Origin: Nitrososphaeraceae archaeon
GTDB taxonomy: Archaea; Thermoproteota; Nitrososphaeria; Nitrososphaerales; Nitrososphaeraceae
Assembly: GCA_009377575.1 (NCBI GenBank)
Contig: WHTU01000032.1
Span: 1 to 36,670 of the forward strand
Direction: 5' to 3'
DNA length: 36,670 bases
How positions within the stretch are numbered: the first letter of the stretch is position 1; each line of letters starts with the position of its first letter. Positions 8,361 through 16,795 of the stretch are shown piece after piece. The position numbers were made by a program, and so were the translations under genes. The notes beneath the pieces were generated by a model, which saw nothing but the letters and a program-made list of their open reading frames with translations, did not search any database and was not told the origin of the DNA.

Positions 8361-9655
8361 CCTGGAATGCCTTCCAAAACACCTTCAAGAATGGTGTATA
8401 CTCTTGCATTTAATTCTTCTTGCGTTAGAGGGATGTGTACTTCCTTATCCTTGTAGATTTTCAAGAATGTCCTAGGTTTGATAGAATTAATAATTTCTGA
8501 TCTTGATCTGATATCCATAGGTTCTTCCGGATCATTAGGATCAAAAATATGCATTTTCTTTGGCGATCTACTCTTAAATAAATCACATATTAAAGAATAC
8601 TCTTCAATTTTAAGATCTGAGCATAGTTGTATGGTGGTTTTTTCAGATATCTCGTTAGGATCCTTGCTCAGAAGCTTGGGCATCGATCCAATGTTTTGCT
8701 CATCTAATTTAAATTCATATTGCTTTTCGAACAAATCCCGTTTTCTAATACCTTTTACGATCCTTGATGGGTACCCATCTATTTTACCGAGTTCGTTCAA
8801 TAATCTCTCATCGTCTAATCCTATGTATTTTTTTGTGTCCGAGAAAATGGTAGAAGTATCCCTAGATGCTCTAATCGTGGCTTTTTCAAGCATTTTTTCT
8901 GCAATTCTCGAGTTCTCCTTATAGTATACCAACTCATACATACTCTTCCAAATTAAAGTAAAGATTTCTGCAGTTACGACTGCCTCATCTGAATTGATAA
9001 GGCCCAATAAGCACTCCTCGAGTTTCCTATCATCCCCAATTATAGTATAAAGATTGATGAAGTGTTCCAAGTCAAAGCTGTACCTATATCCAATGTTATG
9101 AGAATCTCTTAATAAGTAATCCAGCTTGTCAGCGTCCAGGGGGCCGTTCACAATTCCTGATATAAATGGGTAGTTGTGTTCATCATTTATGATTTTTATG
9201 ACAGATCTTAGCGGAATGCCATAATCTTCCAGTATGCCCAAATCGTTAGTGATAATATCTGAGGCCATTTGTTCGTGCCCTTTCCCACCTAATGAGGTTA
9301 TAACGTAATCTAATGCATGAGAAAATGGGCCGTGGGCTATATCATGTAAAAATGCAGCTGCCATGATCGTATTCTTATTATTCTTCAGATTCTCTGAGAT
9401 ATGCACCCGTCCTTGTTGTGTTTGTTCTCGATGGAGTATATCTACCATTTTACCTGCTAGATGCATTACTCCTAAAACATGTGCATACCTTGTATGAATT
9501 GCACCAGGAAAATCGATATACGCTTTAAGCCCCAATTGCCTTATGAACATCATTCTTCTGACTGGTTCAAGGTTGTCGATCTCACTTAACCAGTCTGGAA
9601 CTTCTATTATCCCATAGATAGGATCAGGGAATCTATAGTTAATCTTTCGTGTCAT
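8357..9655 (-). CDS. HD-domain phosphohydrolase (YwfO/dGTPase-like)
   Basis: A 432-residue HD-superfamily hydrolase. The metal ligands are visible in order: HTRYAHVLGVMHLAGKM (~55-71), AAFLHDIAHGPFSH (HD pair ~105-118) and DADKLDYLLRD (~180-190). This is the arrangement in YwfO, dGTP triphosphohydrolases and SAMHD1, which split dNTPs. The C-terminal half is helical and less conserved. It starts at an ATG and is followed without a gap by the YwgA-like gene. dNTP depletion by HD enzymes is a known antiviral strategy, and this one sits directly downstream of a restriction locus, but its substrate here is not shown by sequence. Confidence 0.88.
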   Translation of the reverse strand: MTRKINYRFPDPIYGIIEVPDWLSEIDNLEPVRRMMFIRQLGLKAYIDFPGAIHTRYAHVLGVMHLAGKMVDILHREQTQQGRVHISENLKNNKNTIMAAAFLHDIAHGPFSHALDYVITSLGGKGHEQMASDIITNDLGILEDYGIPLRSVIKIINDEHNYPFISGIVNGPLDADKLDYLLRDSHNIGYRYSFDLEHFINLYTIIGDDRKLEECLLGLINSDEAVVTAEIFTLIWKSMYELVYYKENSRIAEKMLEKATIRASRDTSTIFSDTKKYIGLDDERLLNELGKIDGYPSRIVKGIRKRDLFEKQYEFKLDEQNIGSMPKLLSKDPNEISEKTTIQLCSDLKIEEYSLICDLFKSRSPKKMHIFDPNDPEEPMDIRSRSEIINSIKPRTFLKIYKDKEVHIPLTQEELNARVYTILEGVLEGIPG

Positions 9656-10100
9656 ACTTGCTAATCCAAGGAGATAATCTTAGATATTCATTCATATCTC
9701 TTGCTGAATTCTCAATAACATGAGCGCTTTATAAACAGCTGGAGATTTATGTTATCCACTATAAGGATAAAGATTTACATCAAGAATTAGTTAGTTTTTC
9801 TGTTGCTTCCTCCGGCTAGCACTTTCACATATATTAAATTCATCATAGTATGTTCCTTGACGAGAAGAATCGACATTATAGACCAATCAAAAGAATGGAT
9901 AGTGTACTATGAAGTCGGGTGTAACGTACCGCATTCTGCTATTGAAGTGATAAATCCATCGACACGACTTTGTACTGTACTGATATAATTGAGGATGATT
10001 TATGCTTAGCTCATAGTCTTCACGAGCTTCATTTAAAAGATCTTTGTCGTAATAAGTTGTTGCCAAAGCTAGTTCATCTTAAAGATAATCTATCTCTTTC
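9656..10100. other. Gap between defence genes, possible decayed ORF
   Basis: 445 bases without a clear gene. On the minus strand a frame from ATG 10108 is stopped at its tenth codon (TAA), then continues open and protein-like (DELALATTYYDKDLLNEAR...) to TGA 9887. This suggests a small broken gene just after the metallopeptidase. It is not recognised. The part nearest 9656 should carry the promoter of the HD operon. Confidence 0.3.
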
Positions 10101-10850
10101 TTAATCATTAACTAGCATCCTGCCATTGTCACTAAGCCAATTAATTTTATCCTGGTAGTTAGGCATATGCCTATAAACTAACTCCCAGTAGCGATGAGAA
10201 TGACCTTTGACCTTCAAATGACACACCTCATGGAGCACGATGTAATCTATTACATCCTGAGGAGCTTTTATCAGATGCATGTTAAAATTGATTGATCCCT
10301 TTTTTGTTAGGCTAGCCCATCGACTTTTCAAATTTCTTTTAATTAAGATTTTTTGTACATGTACTCCTAGTTTCTGTGAGTAAGTTTCAACCTTAGTTTT
10401 TAGAATAGGATAAGCAACTCTTATGATCCACTCTTCATACACTAGTTTGATCAGGGATCTGGCATCTTCTTCCATTCTAGGGCTTGAAATATCCACAATA
10501 AAATGGCCATCAGTAAAAGTGTGAGTATTTCTGGATTGATTCATGTTTACTATTAAAGGATAATTCTTTCCTAAATATGGCAAAGTAGAATTTTCTTCGA
10601 AGGTTGGTTTCATAACCTGTGGAATCAAACTCTTAAACTGGTGCTGTTTTTTAAGAATCCATTCTGCTTTATCTCGAACGATATCCCTGGTATCTTCAAT
10701 GGTCTTATTTAGAGGGGTTCTAACTTCTATTCTATCTGAATCAACAATAAGCTCAGAAGTTTTGATGCGCTTACTTTTCTTTATATAGTAATCTATATTC
10801 GTAGTTCTGTACCGTACCCGATCCTTTGATTCTTGATTATTATGAATCAT
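10101..10850 (-). CDS. YgjP-like (DUF45/M48-type) metallopeptidase
   Basis: A 249-residue predicted zinc metallopeptidase of the YgjP/DUF45 family. The zinc motif is VLHEVCHLKVKGHSHRYW near residues ~209-226, i.e. HExxH followed by a downstream His, preceded by the typical RWASLTKKGSINFN strand. The N-terminal half is beta-rich, as in the family. Its ATG overlaps the HsdR stop (ATGA), making it the last gene of the hsdM-hsdS-hsdR operon. Genes of this family are often found beside type I restriction genes; a role in processing or turnover of the complex is plausible but unproven. Confidence 0.88.
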   Translation of the reverse strand: MIHNNQESKDRVRYRTTNIDYYIKKSKRIKTSELIVDSDRIEVRTPLNKTIEDTRDIVRDKAEWILKKQHQFKSLIPQVMKPTFEENSTLPYLGKNYPLIVNMNQSRNTHTFTDGHFIVDISSPRMEEDARSLIKLVYEEWIIRVAYPILKTKVETYSQKLGVHVQKILIKRNLKSRWASLTKKGSINFNMHLIKAPQDVIDYIVLHEVCHLKVKGHSHRYWELVYRHMPNYQDKINWLSDNGRMLVND

Positions 10851-13816
10851 AGATGTAATTTGGCTAGATCGATGATCCTTTGTGTTAAAACTTCAATACT
10901 TTTATCGGGATACTTATTTTCTACGAGTATGTCATAGATATCAATACTCATTTTTTTCTCTGAACTCCTCTTTGTCTTCCAACCAATCAACTTAGCTTCC
11001 TTAATTACCTTTTTGAATATTTTTTCAGTTACATTCTTGGAAAGCTCTTGATCCTTCTTTACTGATTCCAATTCTTCATAAACAGCAAACTCAAATGGTG
11101 TAGAAAATCCCAGCTTTCTTCGTTGTTCTTTTGTATCTAATGCTTCTTTGTAGACCTTCGCATATTGGTTGAAATAATCAGCACTTTCCTTTCTACGCTT
11201 TTCTTCTTCGTCTATGATGCGTTCTAATCTTTCCCTTAGCTTTTCGTAATATACTGGATTAGTAGGAGCAAGTTCTCTAATAATTTGTCTAGCCTTATTC
11301 TTAATTAGAGCAGTTCTAGCCCTTTCTGTTTTGATTTTAGATGCATAACCCAAAAAATTATTGTACGTAACCTCTCTCTGGTCCATTATTCCCATGATTT
11401 TTAGTGACCTAACTGATTCGTCGATTAATCGTTGTACTTTTTTTCCATCTTGTCTTAGGTTCTGGCCTGGTGGATCGTAGAGGGTTCTTATCATGAATCG
11501 TCTGGCGCTCAGATATTTGAAATCTTCAACAAATGGTTCAGCTTCCCGTTTTGGAAGGACTATGTCTAACGCTTTTGAAAACATTTTGAAAGCATATTCG
11601 AATTCATCTCTAACATTGACGGGTTCAAATTTTTCTAATATTGCAGCATTGTCATTTTTGTTTACATCGTTAAAGAAAGCAATTGCTTCTCTATGCCTAT
11701 TCTTTAACTCATCTAATTCCTTTTCGGCGGGTTCCAAAACGCCCTGAATATCTTCATCCTCAAATATAGCTAAAGCCTTTTGAAGGTCTTTAGTTATCCC
11801 ACAGTAATCGACAATAAGACCATAAGTCTTTGCATTGTCATACAACCTGTTTACTCTAGCTATTGCTTGGAGCAAGGTATGCTCCTTTAGAGATTTATCG
11901 AGATACATCACTTGAACTATAGGAACATCGTATCCCACCAAAAGCATGTCGACAACAATGAGAAGTTTGGTTTCATCTTCTGGACTTTTGAATCTCTCAG
12001 CTTCATCTTCTCTTTGTTCTGGTGTGAGATAATATTCATCCCATTTTCCTCCATTTTCTCCCAGGTTCGATGTCATTATAATTTTTGATTTAGGTGCATT
12101 CAGATTATCAAGTTCTCTTTTGTAAGTAACTGCTGCTTCTCTAGAAGTAGCTACAATCATTGCCTTATAGCCATTGGGTTCGATATGTTCGGCATAGTGC
12201 TTTACTAAATCGAAGCATATTTTTTTGATTCTAGAAGGAGCTTCTGCAATTTTCTCTCTAGTTACATGCTGTTTCTTCAACTTTAGTTTGGTATCTTCAT
12301 CCAGATCTGCAAAAACCTTTTCAAAGATAGGATCGATACTACTATCATTTTCTACATATAGATCTGGCATTCTACCTTCATAAAGTATTTTAAGAGTAGC
12401 CCCATCCTCTTTTGATTCCTCGAATGAATATTTGTCAAGTAAAGGACCAAATACCCTATATGTACTCTTATTTTTCTTGTCAATAGGTGTTCCAGAAAAA
12501 GCAAAAAATACAGCATTAGGCATAGCTGCTCTCATAGCCTGAGCATTGAACTTGTATTGTGTTCTGTGTGCTTCATCCACAAGCGCAATTACTTTTTGTT
12601 CAGTTTGTATATGCTTCTCCTGAGATCCAAATTTCTGAATCGTAGTCATTATTGTTTTTCCCTTTGGATTGCTGAGAAGTTGTTGAAGATGGCTTCTACT
12701 TCTAGCAGCTATTGGATCCGGAAATCCAGAGGCCTTAAAAGTACCATGAATCTGTTCGTCGAGCTGCTTTCTATCCGTTACAATTACAATTGGAGGATTA
12801 CCAAATCTGTACATTATTTGTGTTGCAAGCCATAACATGGAAAGTGATTTTCCTGATCCTTGAGTATGCCAAATAATACCTCCTTTATCTGAAATATCCT
12901 GAGTTAAATCTAGTTTATCAATAGCCTTTGTTACTGCTCGGTATTGTTGATGCTTTGCAATTTTTTTGATCTTTCTATTGTTAACTGTTTCATAGATGAC
13001 AAAGTTTTTTAGTAGATCTAGAAGGTGTGACTTTGATAGCATGCCCGCTATTAAAATTTCCTGTTCCCTTGGCTTACGATTACACATTTTCTCAATTTCT
13101 TCTATGGATTGTGGATAGGCTTCCGACCATCTCGCATAGTGATTAACTTTAGAACCTATTGTACCATGTCTAGCAGCAATACCACATGTGGCTACCAGAA
13201 AGTGATTGAAAAACATCAGTCGTTCGTATCCCGCACCTCTACTCTGGTATCTTTCAAAGTTTTTATCTATAGCTTCTTCGATGGGAGCTCTTATGTATGG
13301 GGATTTACATTCAATTATTACTAGCGGAATTCCATTAACAAAGATCACAATATCAGGATAAATTGGCAGCTTTAGACCTTCTAGTTGAAATTGGTTTGTG
13401 ACAAGAAAATCATTATTTATCGGATTATCAAAATCAAATAATTTTACAGTTTTTTCAATATTGCCTTCGCCAAGATTCTGAGTTACTGTAATGGGTTCCA
13501 ATCCACCTGATCTTGATAACCCAACTAACTTAGCTCTAATCCTTTCATTTGTATCCATTACATCGAGAGTGCGCGGAAAGTTGGATTCATTGATTTGTGA
13601 AAAAGTATCATATACTCCGTCCTCATCTAGCTCAGGATTGATTTTCCTAATAGCAGCTTCAAGCCTATCATACAATAATACTTCTCTGTAATCTCTTCGA
13701 GCTTTATTCAATTCAGCTTGATTCTTGTACTCATAATCCATAGCTTGAAGTTGTAATATTGCTGGTTTTTCGGATTCAAAATATTCATCTTTCTCTGTAC
13801 CGCCGGAAATGCTCAT
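10847..13816 (-). CDS. hsdR: Type I restriction enzyme, R subunit
   Basis: The 989-residue motor and nuclease subunit of a type I restriction system. The N-terminal PD-(D/E)xK nuclease is seen as PDIVIFVNGIPLVIIECKS (~153-171). The SF2 helicase motor follows: Walker A HTQGSGKSLSML (~316-327), motif II LVDEAHRTQY (~411), motif III FSGTPIDK and motif VI LLQAIARVNR. The C-terminal ~250 residues form the helical region that contacts the methyltransferase core. The length is normal for HsdR and no frameshift is seen. The ATG overlaps the HsdS stop by four bases. It should cut unmodified DNA after ATP-driven translocation when bound to HsdM2HsdS. Confidence 0.97.
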   Translation of the reverse strand: MSISGGTEKDEYFESEKPAILQLQAMDYEYKNQAELNKARRDYREVLLYDRLEAAIRKINPELDEDGVYDTFSQINESNFPRTLDVMDTNERIRAKLVGLSRSGGLEPITVTQNLGEGNIEKTVKLFDFDNPINNDFLVTNQFQLEGLKLPIYPDIVIFVNGIPLVIIECKSPYIRAPIEEAIDKNFERYQSRGAGYERLMFFNHFLVATCGIAARHGTIGSKVNHYARWSEAYPQSIEEIEKMCNRKPREQEILIAGMLSKSHLLDLLKNFVIYETVNNRKIKKIAKHQQYRAVTKAIDKLDLTQDISDKGGIIWHTQGSGKSLSMLWLATQIMYRFGNPPIVIVTDRKQLDEQIHGTFKASGFPDPIAARSRSHLQQLLSNPKGKTIMTTIQKFGSQEKHIQTEQKVIALVDEAHRTQYKFNAQAMRAAMPNAVFFAFSGTPIDKKNKSTYRVFGPLLDKYSFEESKEDGATLKILYEGRMPDLYVENDSSIDPIFEKVFADLDEDTKLKLKKQHVTREKIAEAPSRIKKICFDLVKHYAEHIEPNGYKAMIVATSREAAVTYKRELDNLNAPKSKIIMTSNLGENGGKWDEYYLTPEQREDEAERFKSPEDETKLLIVVDMLLVGYDVPIVQVMYLDKSLKEHTLLQAIARVNRLYDNAKTYGLIVDYCGITKDLQKALAIFEDEDIQGVLEPAEKELDELKNRHREAIAFFNDVNKNDNAAILEKFEPVNVRDEFEYAFKMFSKALDIVLPKREAEPFVEDFKYLSARRFMIRTLYDPPGQNLRQDGKKVQRLIDESVRSLKIMGIMDQREVTYNNFLGYASKIKTERARTALIKNKARQIIRELAPTNPVYYEKLRERLERIIDEEEKRRKESADYFNQYAKVYKEALDTKEQRRKLGFSTPFEFAVYEELESVKKDQELSKNVTEKIFKKVIKEAKLIGWKTKRSSEKKMSIDIYDILVENKYPDKSIEVLTQRIIDLAKLHL

Positions 13817-15060
13817 GCTTTAACCCTCATTTTACCTGTTAGGAGGTTTTGCGCGAGTCCTTCCTTGAGAGATTCTAACTTTGCTTTACATGCAATATGG
13901 CCATTTGTATATTTATCAATATTTGATAAAATGTTAGAAATACGAAACTGTTCATCTATATCAGGGCAAGGAACAGTCATCTTTCGGATTATATCAGAAT
14001 TGATATTTGGAAAGGTTGAACCCCCACCTGAAGCTATATTATATATTCTGTTTTGAATTCGTTGAAATTGGTAGTATAACCATCTAGTATTACTCTTAGC
14101 ATGCTTTCCCCTGATTGATGCTAAACCTCGTCCGATGCAGTAGATCTGGTCAGCACGATTAAGTCTTCCAGTTGTACTTCCTCTGACACATAGTAATATA
14201 TCATCTATCTGACATAACTTTGTAGGTTTGGTTGTGAATTGCACAGGCATAGGATACTCAAGTCCAAATTCTGTTGGTCCATTCAGTAAAGGTGTTCCAA
14301 CGTGGTTTGTATTGTATGAATCCCCGGATGGTGATTGACCCATTGTTAGCTCTATAATGTTTGATAACTGAACGTCGGTTCCTTTAGTCAATAATTTCCG
14401 CATCAAACCTTTCTTAAGTCTTTGAGTTTGTTCAATGATTTGATCTGTTTTTTGGATTAGCTTATCCACCTTTGAAAGAATGGATACAATTTTTTCTTGT
14501 TCTATCAATGGCGGTTTAACTATCTTGAAGTTTGATAATTGAGTTAAACTGACATTTGGTTGTGCAGAAATAGTTTTTTCAATATTAATTTGCTTTTCAA
14601 GGATTAAACTTCTTAAAAAATATTGAAGAAATGTCCGATCATATGCTCTATCAGTTATTCTAATAATTCCTAAAGCTTGATTAACATTTGCAGGAGCTTG
14701 ATGCCTTTTTACTATGCCAACTCTACCTAGTGTGCCTGCCAATGAAAATAAAATATCGCCTTCTTTTAGATGAGATCTCAATAGTTTGTCGTGAACATCT
14801 TTGGAGATGTGATTGCAATTAGTAAGATCTAAATTACCCAATTCGTCAATATTTTCCACTCTAAAGAATGGAATTCCTTCTTTTACATAGTCATATCCTT
14901 CTGTAGATGGAGTAGTTCCCTTTGTAATATGTTCTGAAATAGATCCAACTGTAACGATCTGCCAGCTATCTGGAATTAGCGAAAATACTATATTACTATG
15001 TGCATTTAATCTAAAGGGTTTGTATCCTTGATTCGGTTTTTGTAGTTCTTGCGTTATCAA
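13813..15060 (-). CDS. hsdS: Type I restriction system specificity subunit
   Basis: A 415-residue specificity subunit with two target-recognition domains (~25-190 and ~225-385), each followed by a conserved helical spacer (QEKIVSILSKVDKLIQKTD near 187-205; EQFRISNILSNIDKYTNGHI near the C-terminus). Signature turns include IPFFRVENIDELG in the first domain and TPLLNGPTEF and GGSTFPNINSDIIRKM in the second. The two domains set the two halves of the recognition sequence, which cannot be read from the protein by eye. It starts at TTG within the TGA of hsdM (TTGA) and ends in an ATGA overlap with hsdR. Both domains look intact. Confidence 0.95.
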   Translation of the reverse strand: MITQELQKPNQGYKPFRLNAHSNIVFSLIPDSWQIVTVGSISEHITKGTTPSTEGYDYVKEGIPFFRVENIDELGNLDLTNCNHISKDVHDKLLRSHLKEGDILFSLAGTLGRVGIVKRHQAPANVNQALGIIRITDRAYDRTFLQYFLRSLILEKQINIEKTISAQPNVSLTQLSNFKIVKPPLIEQEKIVSILSKVDKLIQKTDQIIEQTQRLKKGLMRKLLTKGTDVQLSNIIELTMGQSPSGDSYNTNHVGTPLLNGPTEFGLEYPMPVQFTTKPTKLCQIDDILLCVRGSTTGRLNRADQIYCIGRGLASIRGKHAKSNTRWLYYQFQRIQNRIYNIASGGGSTFPNINSDIIRKMTVPCPDIDEQFRISNILSNIDKYTNGHIACKAKLESLKEGLAQNLLTGKMRVKA

Positions 15061-16595
15061 ACTCTGAATCCTAATTCCTTCAGATTTTTATTTATCTGAA
15101 CTTTTATCTCCTTCCTTTCGTTTTCTAGTTCTTTCAAATCATTAATCGTAGCTTGAATATCAATTTCTTCCTCGGCTTCAAAAATATCCACATATCTTGG
15201 AACATTCAGATTAAAACTATTCTCTGTTAACTCATTAATTTCTGCGATATGGCAAAATCTATCAATATCTTCATATTTCCTAAATGCAAAAACAATTTTG
15301 GCAATATCTTCTTCTCTAAGCTTATTTCGCATCTTCCCTTCCTCATAATCGCTGGCTGCATGAATGAAGATTATTTTGTTCTTATGCTTAGCAGGTTTAT
15401 TCCTGTTTAGGATTAAAACACAACCTAGAATTCCAGTGCCATAGAATAGCTTCGGAGGAAGAGCAACGATTCCTTCTATAATATCTTCATTTATCATACG
15501 CTTTCGTATATTTTCCTCTTCATTACCTCTAAACAGAACCCCTTGTGAACATATGATAGCCGCTTGTCCTTTGTTATTAAGGCTTGCAAACATATGTTGA
15601 ATAAAAGCAAAATCAGCTTTATCTTGTGACGGAGGAATTCCAAATCTAAATCTATTGTATGGATCTCTTGCCGAATTTTTATTATCCCAGTCCATGCTGA
15701 AGGGAAAATTGGCTAATACTCTGTCGTAGGTGATGAGCTTTCCGCCGTCGACTAATTTGGGATTGACGATTGAATCTCCGTATTCGATCCTGAAATCTTC
15801 AATGCCATGTAGAACCATATTCATCTTACACATACCAATTGTACCATAGTTGATGTCCTGACCTTCTAACACCAGATTTCTAGGGTTTCCTCCGTATTTT
15901 GAAATATACTTCACGGATTCGATAAGCATGCCGCCTGAACCGCAGGTTGGATCACATATCCTCATGCCTTCTTTTGGTTCAACTAGATTTACAAGCAGCC
16001 TTACGACTTCCTTAGGAGTAAAGAAATTACCTCCAGACTTCTTTGTTTCGTCTGCGAACTGTTCTAAAAGGTACTCAAACGCATCTCCAAAGATATCAGT
16101 ACTTTCTAAATCTTCATTACGTAACCGTGGAGAGTTAAAATGTGAAACTAGTCTACGTAATTTATCATCTGGATATTTTCTCTTATCATTGTACCTGGTG
16201 TTTGTAAGAACACCCTCTAGCTCCCGGTTTTCGTCCTCGACAATTCGGCATACCCTATCGATTGTTTCTCCTATATTTTCACCTGTACTGGCAAGAACAG
16301 ACCATCTAGCTTCTTTCGGAACAAAGAATGTATGTCTATTCTTATTCTCGTAAGCTTCTAGCTCCGTCTTCCCTTCATTGATCAAAGCCTCAGCATTTTC
16401 CTCGAACCTGTCATTCAATCTCTTCAGGAATAGCAAAGACATTATCGGTTGCCTATAGTCACCTGGATCCAACGAACCCCTTAGTATGTCTGCAGCGCTC
16501 CATAGGTGTGATTTTAGAATATTAAACGTAATTTTCTGGTTAAAAACCGTATAATTGACTGGTTTAGAATCTTTTTGTTCCCTTTTCTTTGCCAA
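15057..16595 (-). CDS. hsdM: Type I restriction system DNA methyltransferase
   Basis: The 512-residue N6-adenine methyltransferase subunit. An N-terminal HsdM_N helical domain (~20-150, SHLWSAADILRGSLDPGDYR) precedes the SAM-binding motif I DPTCGSGGML (~213-222). The catalytic motif IV reads NFPFS (~295-299) rather than the more common NPPF, a variant that some type I enzymes also have. The C-terminus is a coiled helix (ELENERKEIKVQINKNL). The listed start is TTG 16595; no ATG or GTG lies upstream in frame, although the frame is open back to ~16653 through two extra copies of a 24-base unit. It is the first gene of a coupled hsdM-hsdS-hsdR-metallopeptidase operon. Confidence 0.96.
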   Translation of the reverse strand: MAKKREQKDSKPVNYTVFNQKITFNILKSHLWSAADILRGSLDPGDYRQPIMSLLFLKRLNDRFEENAEALINEGKTELEAYENKNRHTFFVPKEARWSVLASTGENIGETIDRVCRIVEDENRELEGVLTNTRYNDKRKYPDDKLRRLVSHFNSPRLRNEDLESTDIFGDAFEYLLEQFADETKKSGGNFFTPKEVVRLLVNLVEPKEGMRICDPTCGSGGMLIESVKYISKYGGNPRNLVLEGQDINYGTIGMCKMNMVLHGIEDFRIEYGDSIVNPKLVDGGKLITYDRVLANFPFSMDWDNKNSARDPYNRFRFGIPPSQDKADFAFIQHMFASLNNKGQAAIICSQGVLFRGNEEENIRKRMINEDIIEGIVALPPKLFYGTGILGCVLILNRNKPAKHKNKIIFIHAASDYEEGKMRNKLREEDIAKIVFAFRKYEDIDRFCHIAEINELTENSFNLNVPRYVDIFEAEEEIDIQATINDLKELENERKEIKVQINKNLKELGFRV

Positions 16596-16643
16596 TTTCT
16601 GTTTTCTTTTTTTGGCAAATTTCCGTTTTCTTTTTTTGGCTAA
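16572..16643. repeat. Three 24-bp tandem units at the hsdM start
   Basis: Units at 16620-16643 and 16596-16619 are nearly identical, and a more diverged unit at 16572-16595 begins the annotated hsdM gene. Read on the minus strand they encode LAKKRKRK, FAKKRKQK and LAKKREQK in one frame, each opening with TTA, TTT or TTG plus GCC/GCA. Only the last unit opens with a usable start codon (TTG). Loss or gain of whole units keeps the frame. Confidence 0.85.
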
Positions 16644-16795
16644 CCTACTTCACTTATCCTCAGATAGAACTTCTTACGAATGGCTTATGCTTTAAATTTT
16701 TCTTGTATTTTGTTCATCTTTTATATATGACAATAGATTTGGACTTTTATTTTTATAGTCTTAATTCTCCATTTATAATGTTCAAGCTAGAGATG

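Noticed and set aside
9803-9988. 61-aa plus-strand open frame
   Set aside because: Poor composition, no recognisable motif; the opposite strand of the same stretch reads more like a (broken) gene.
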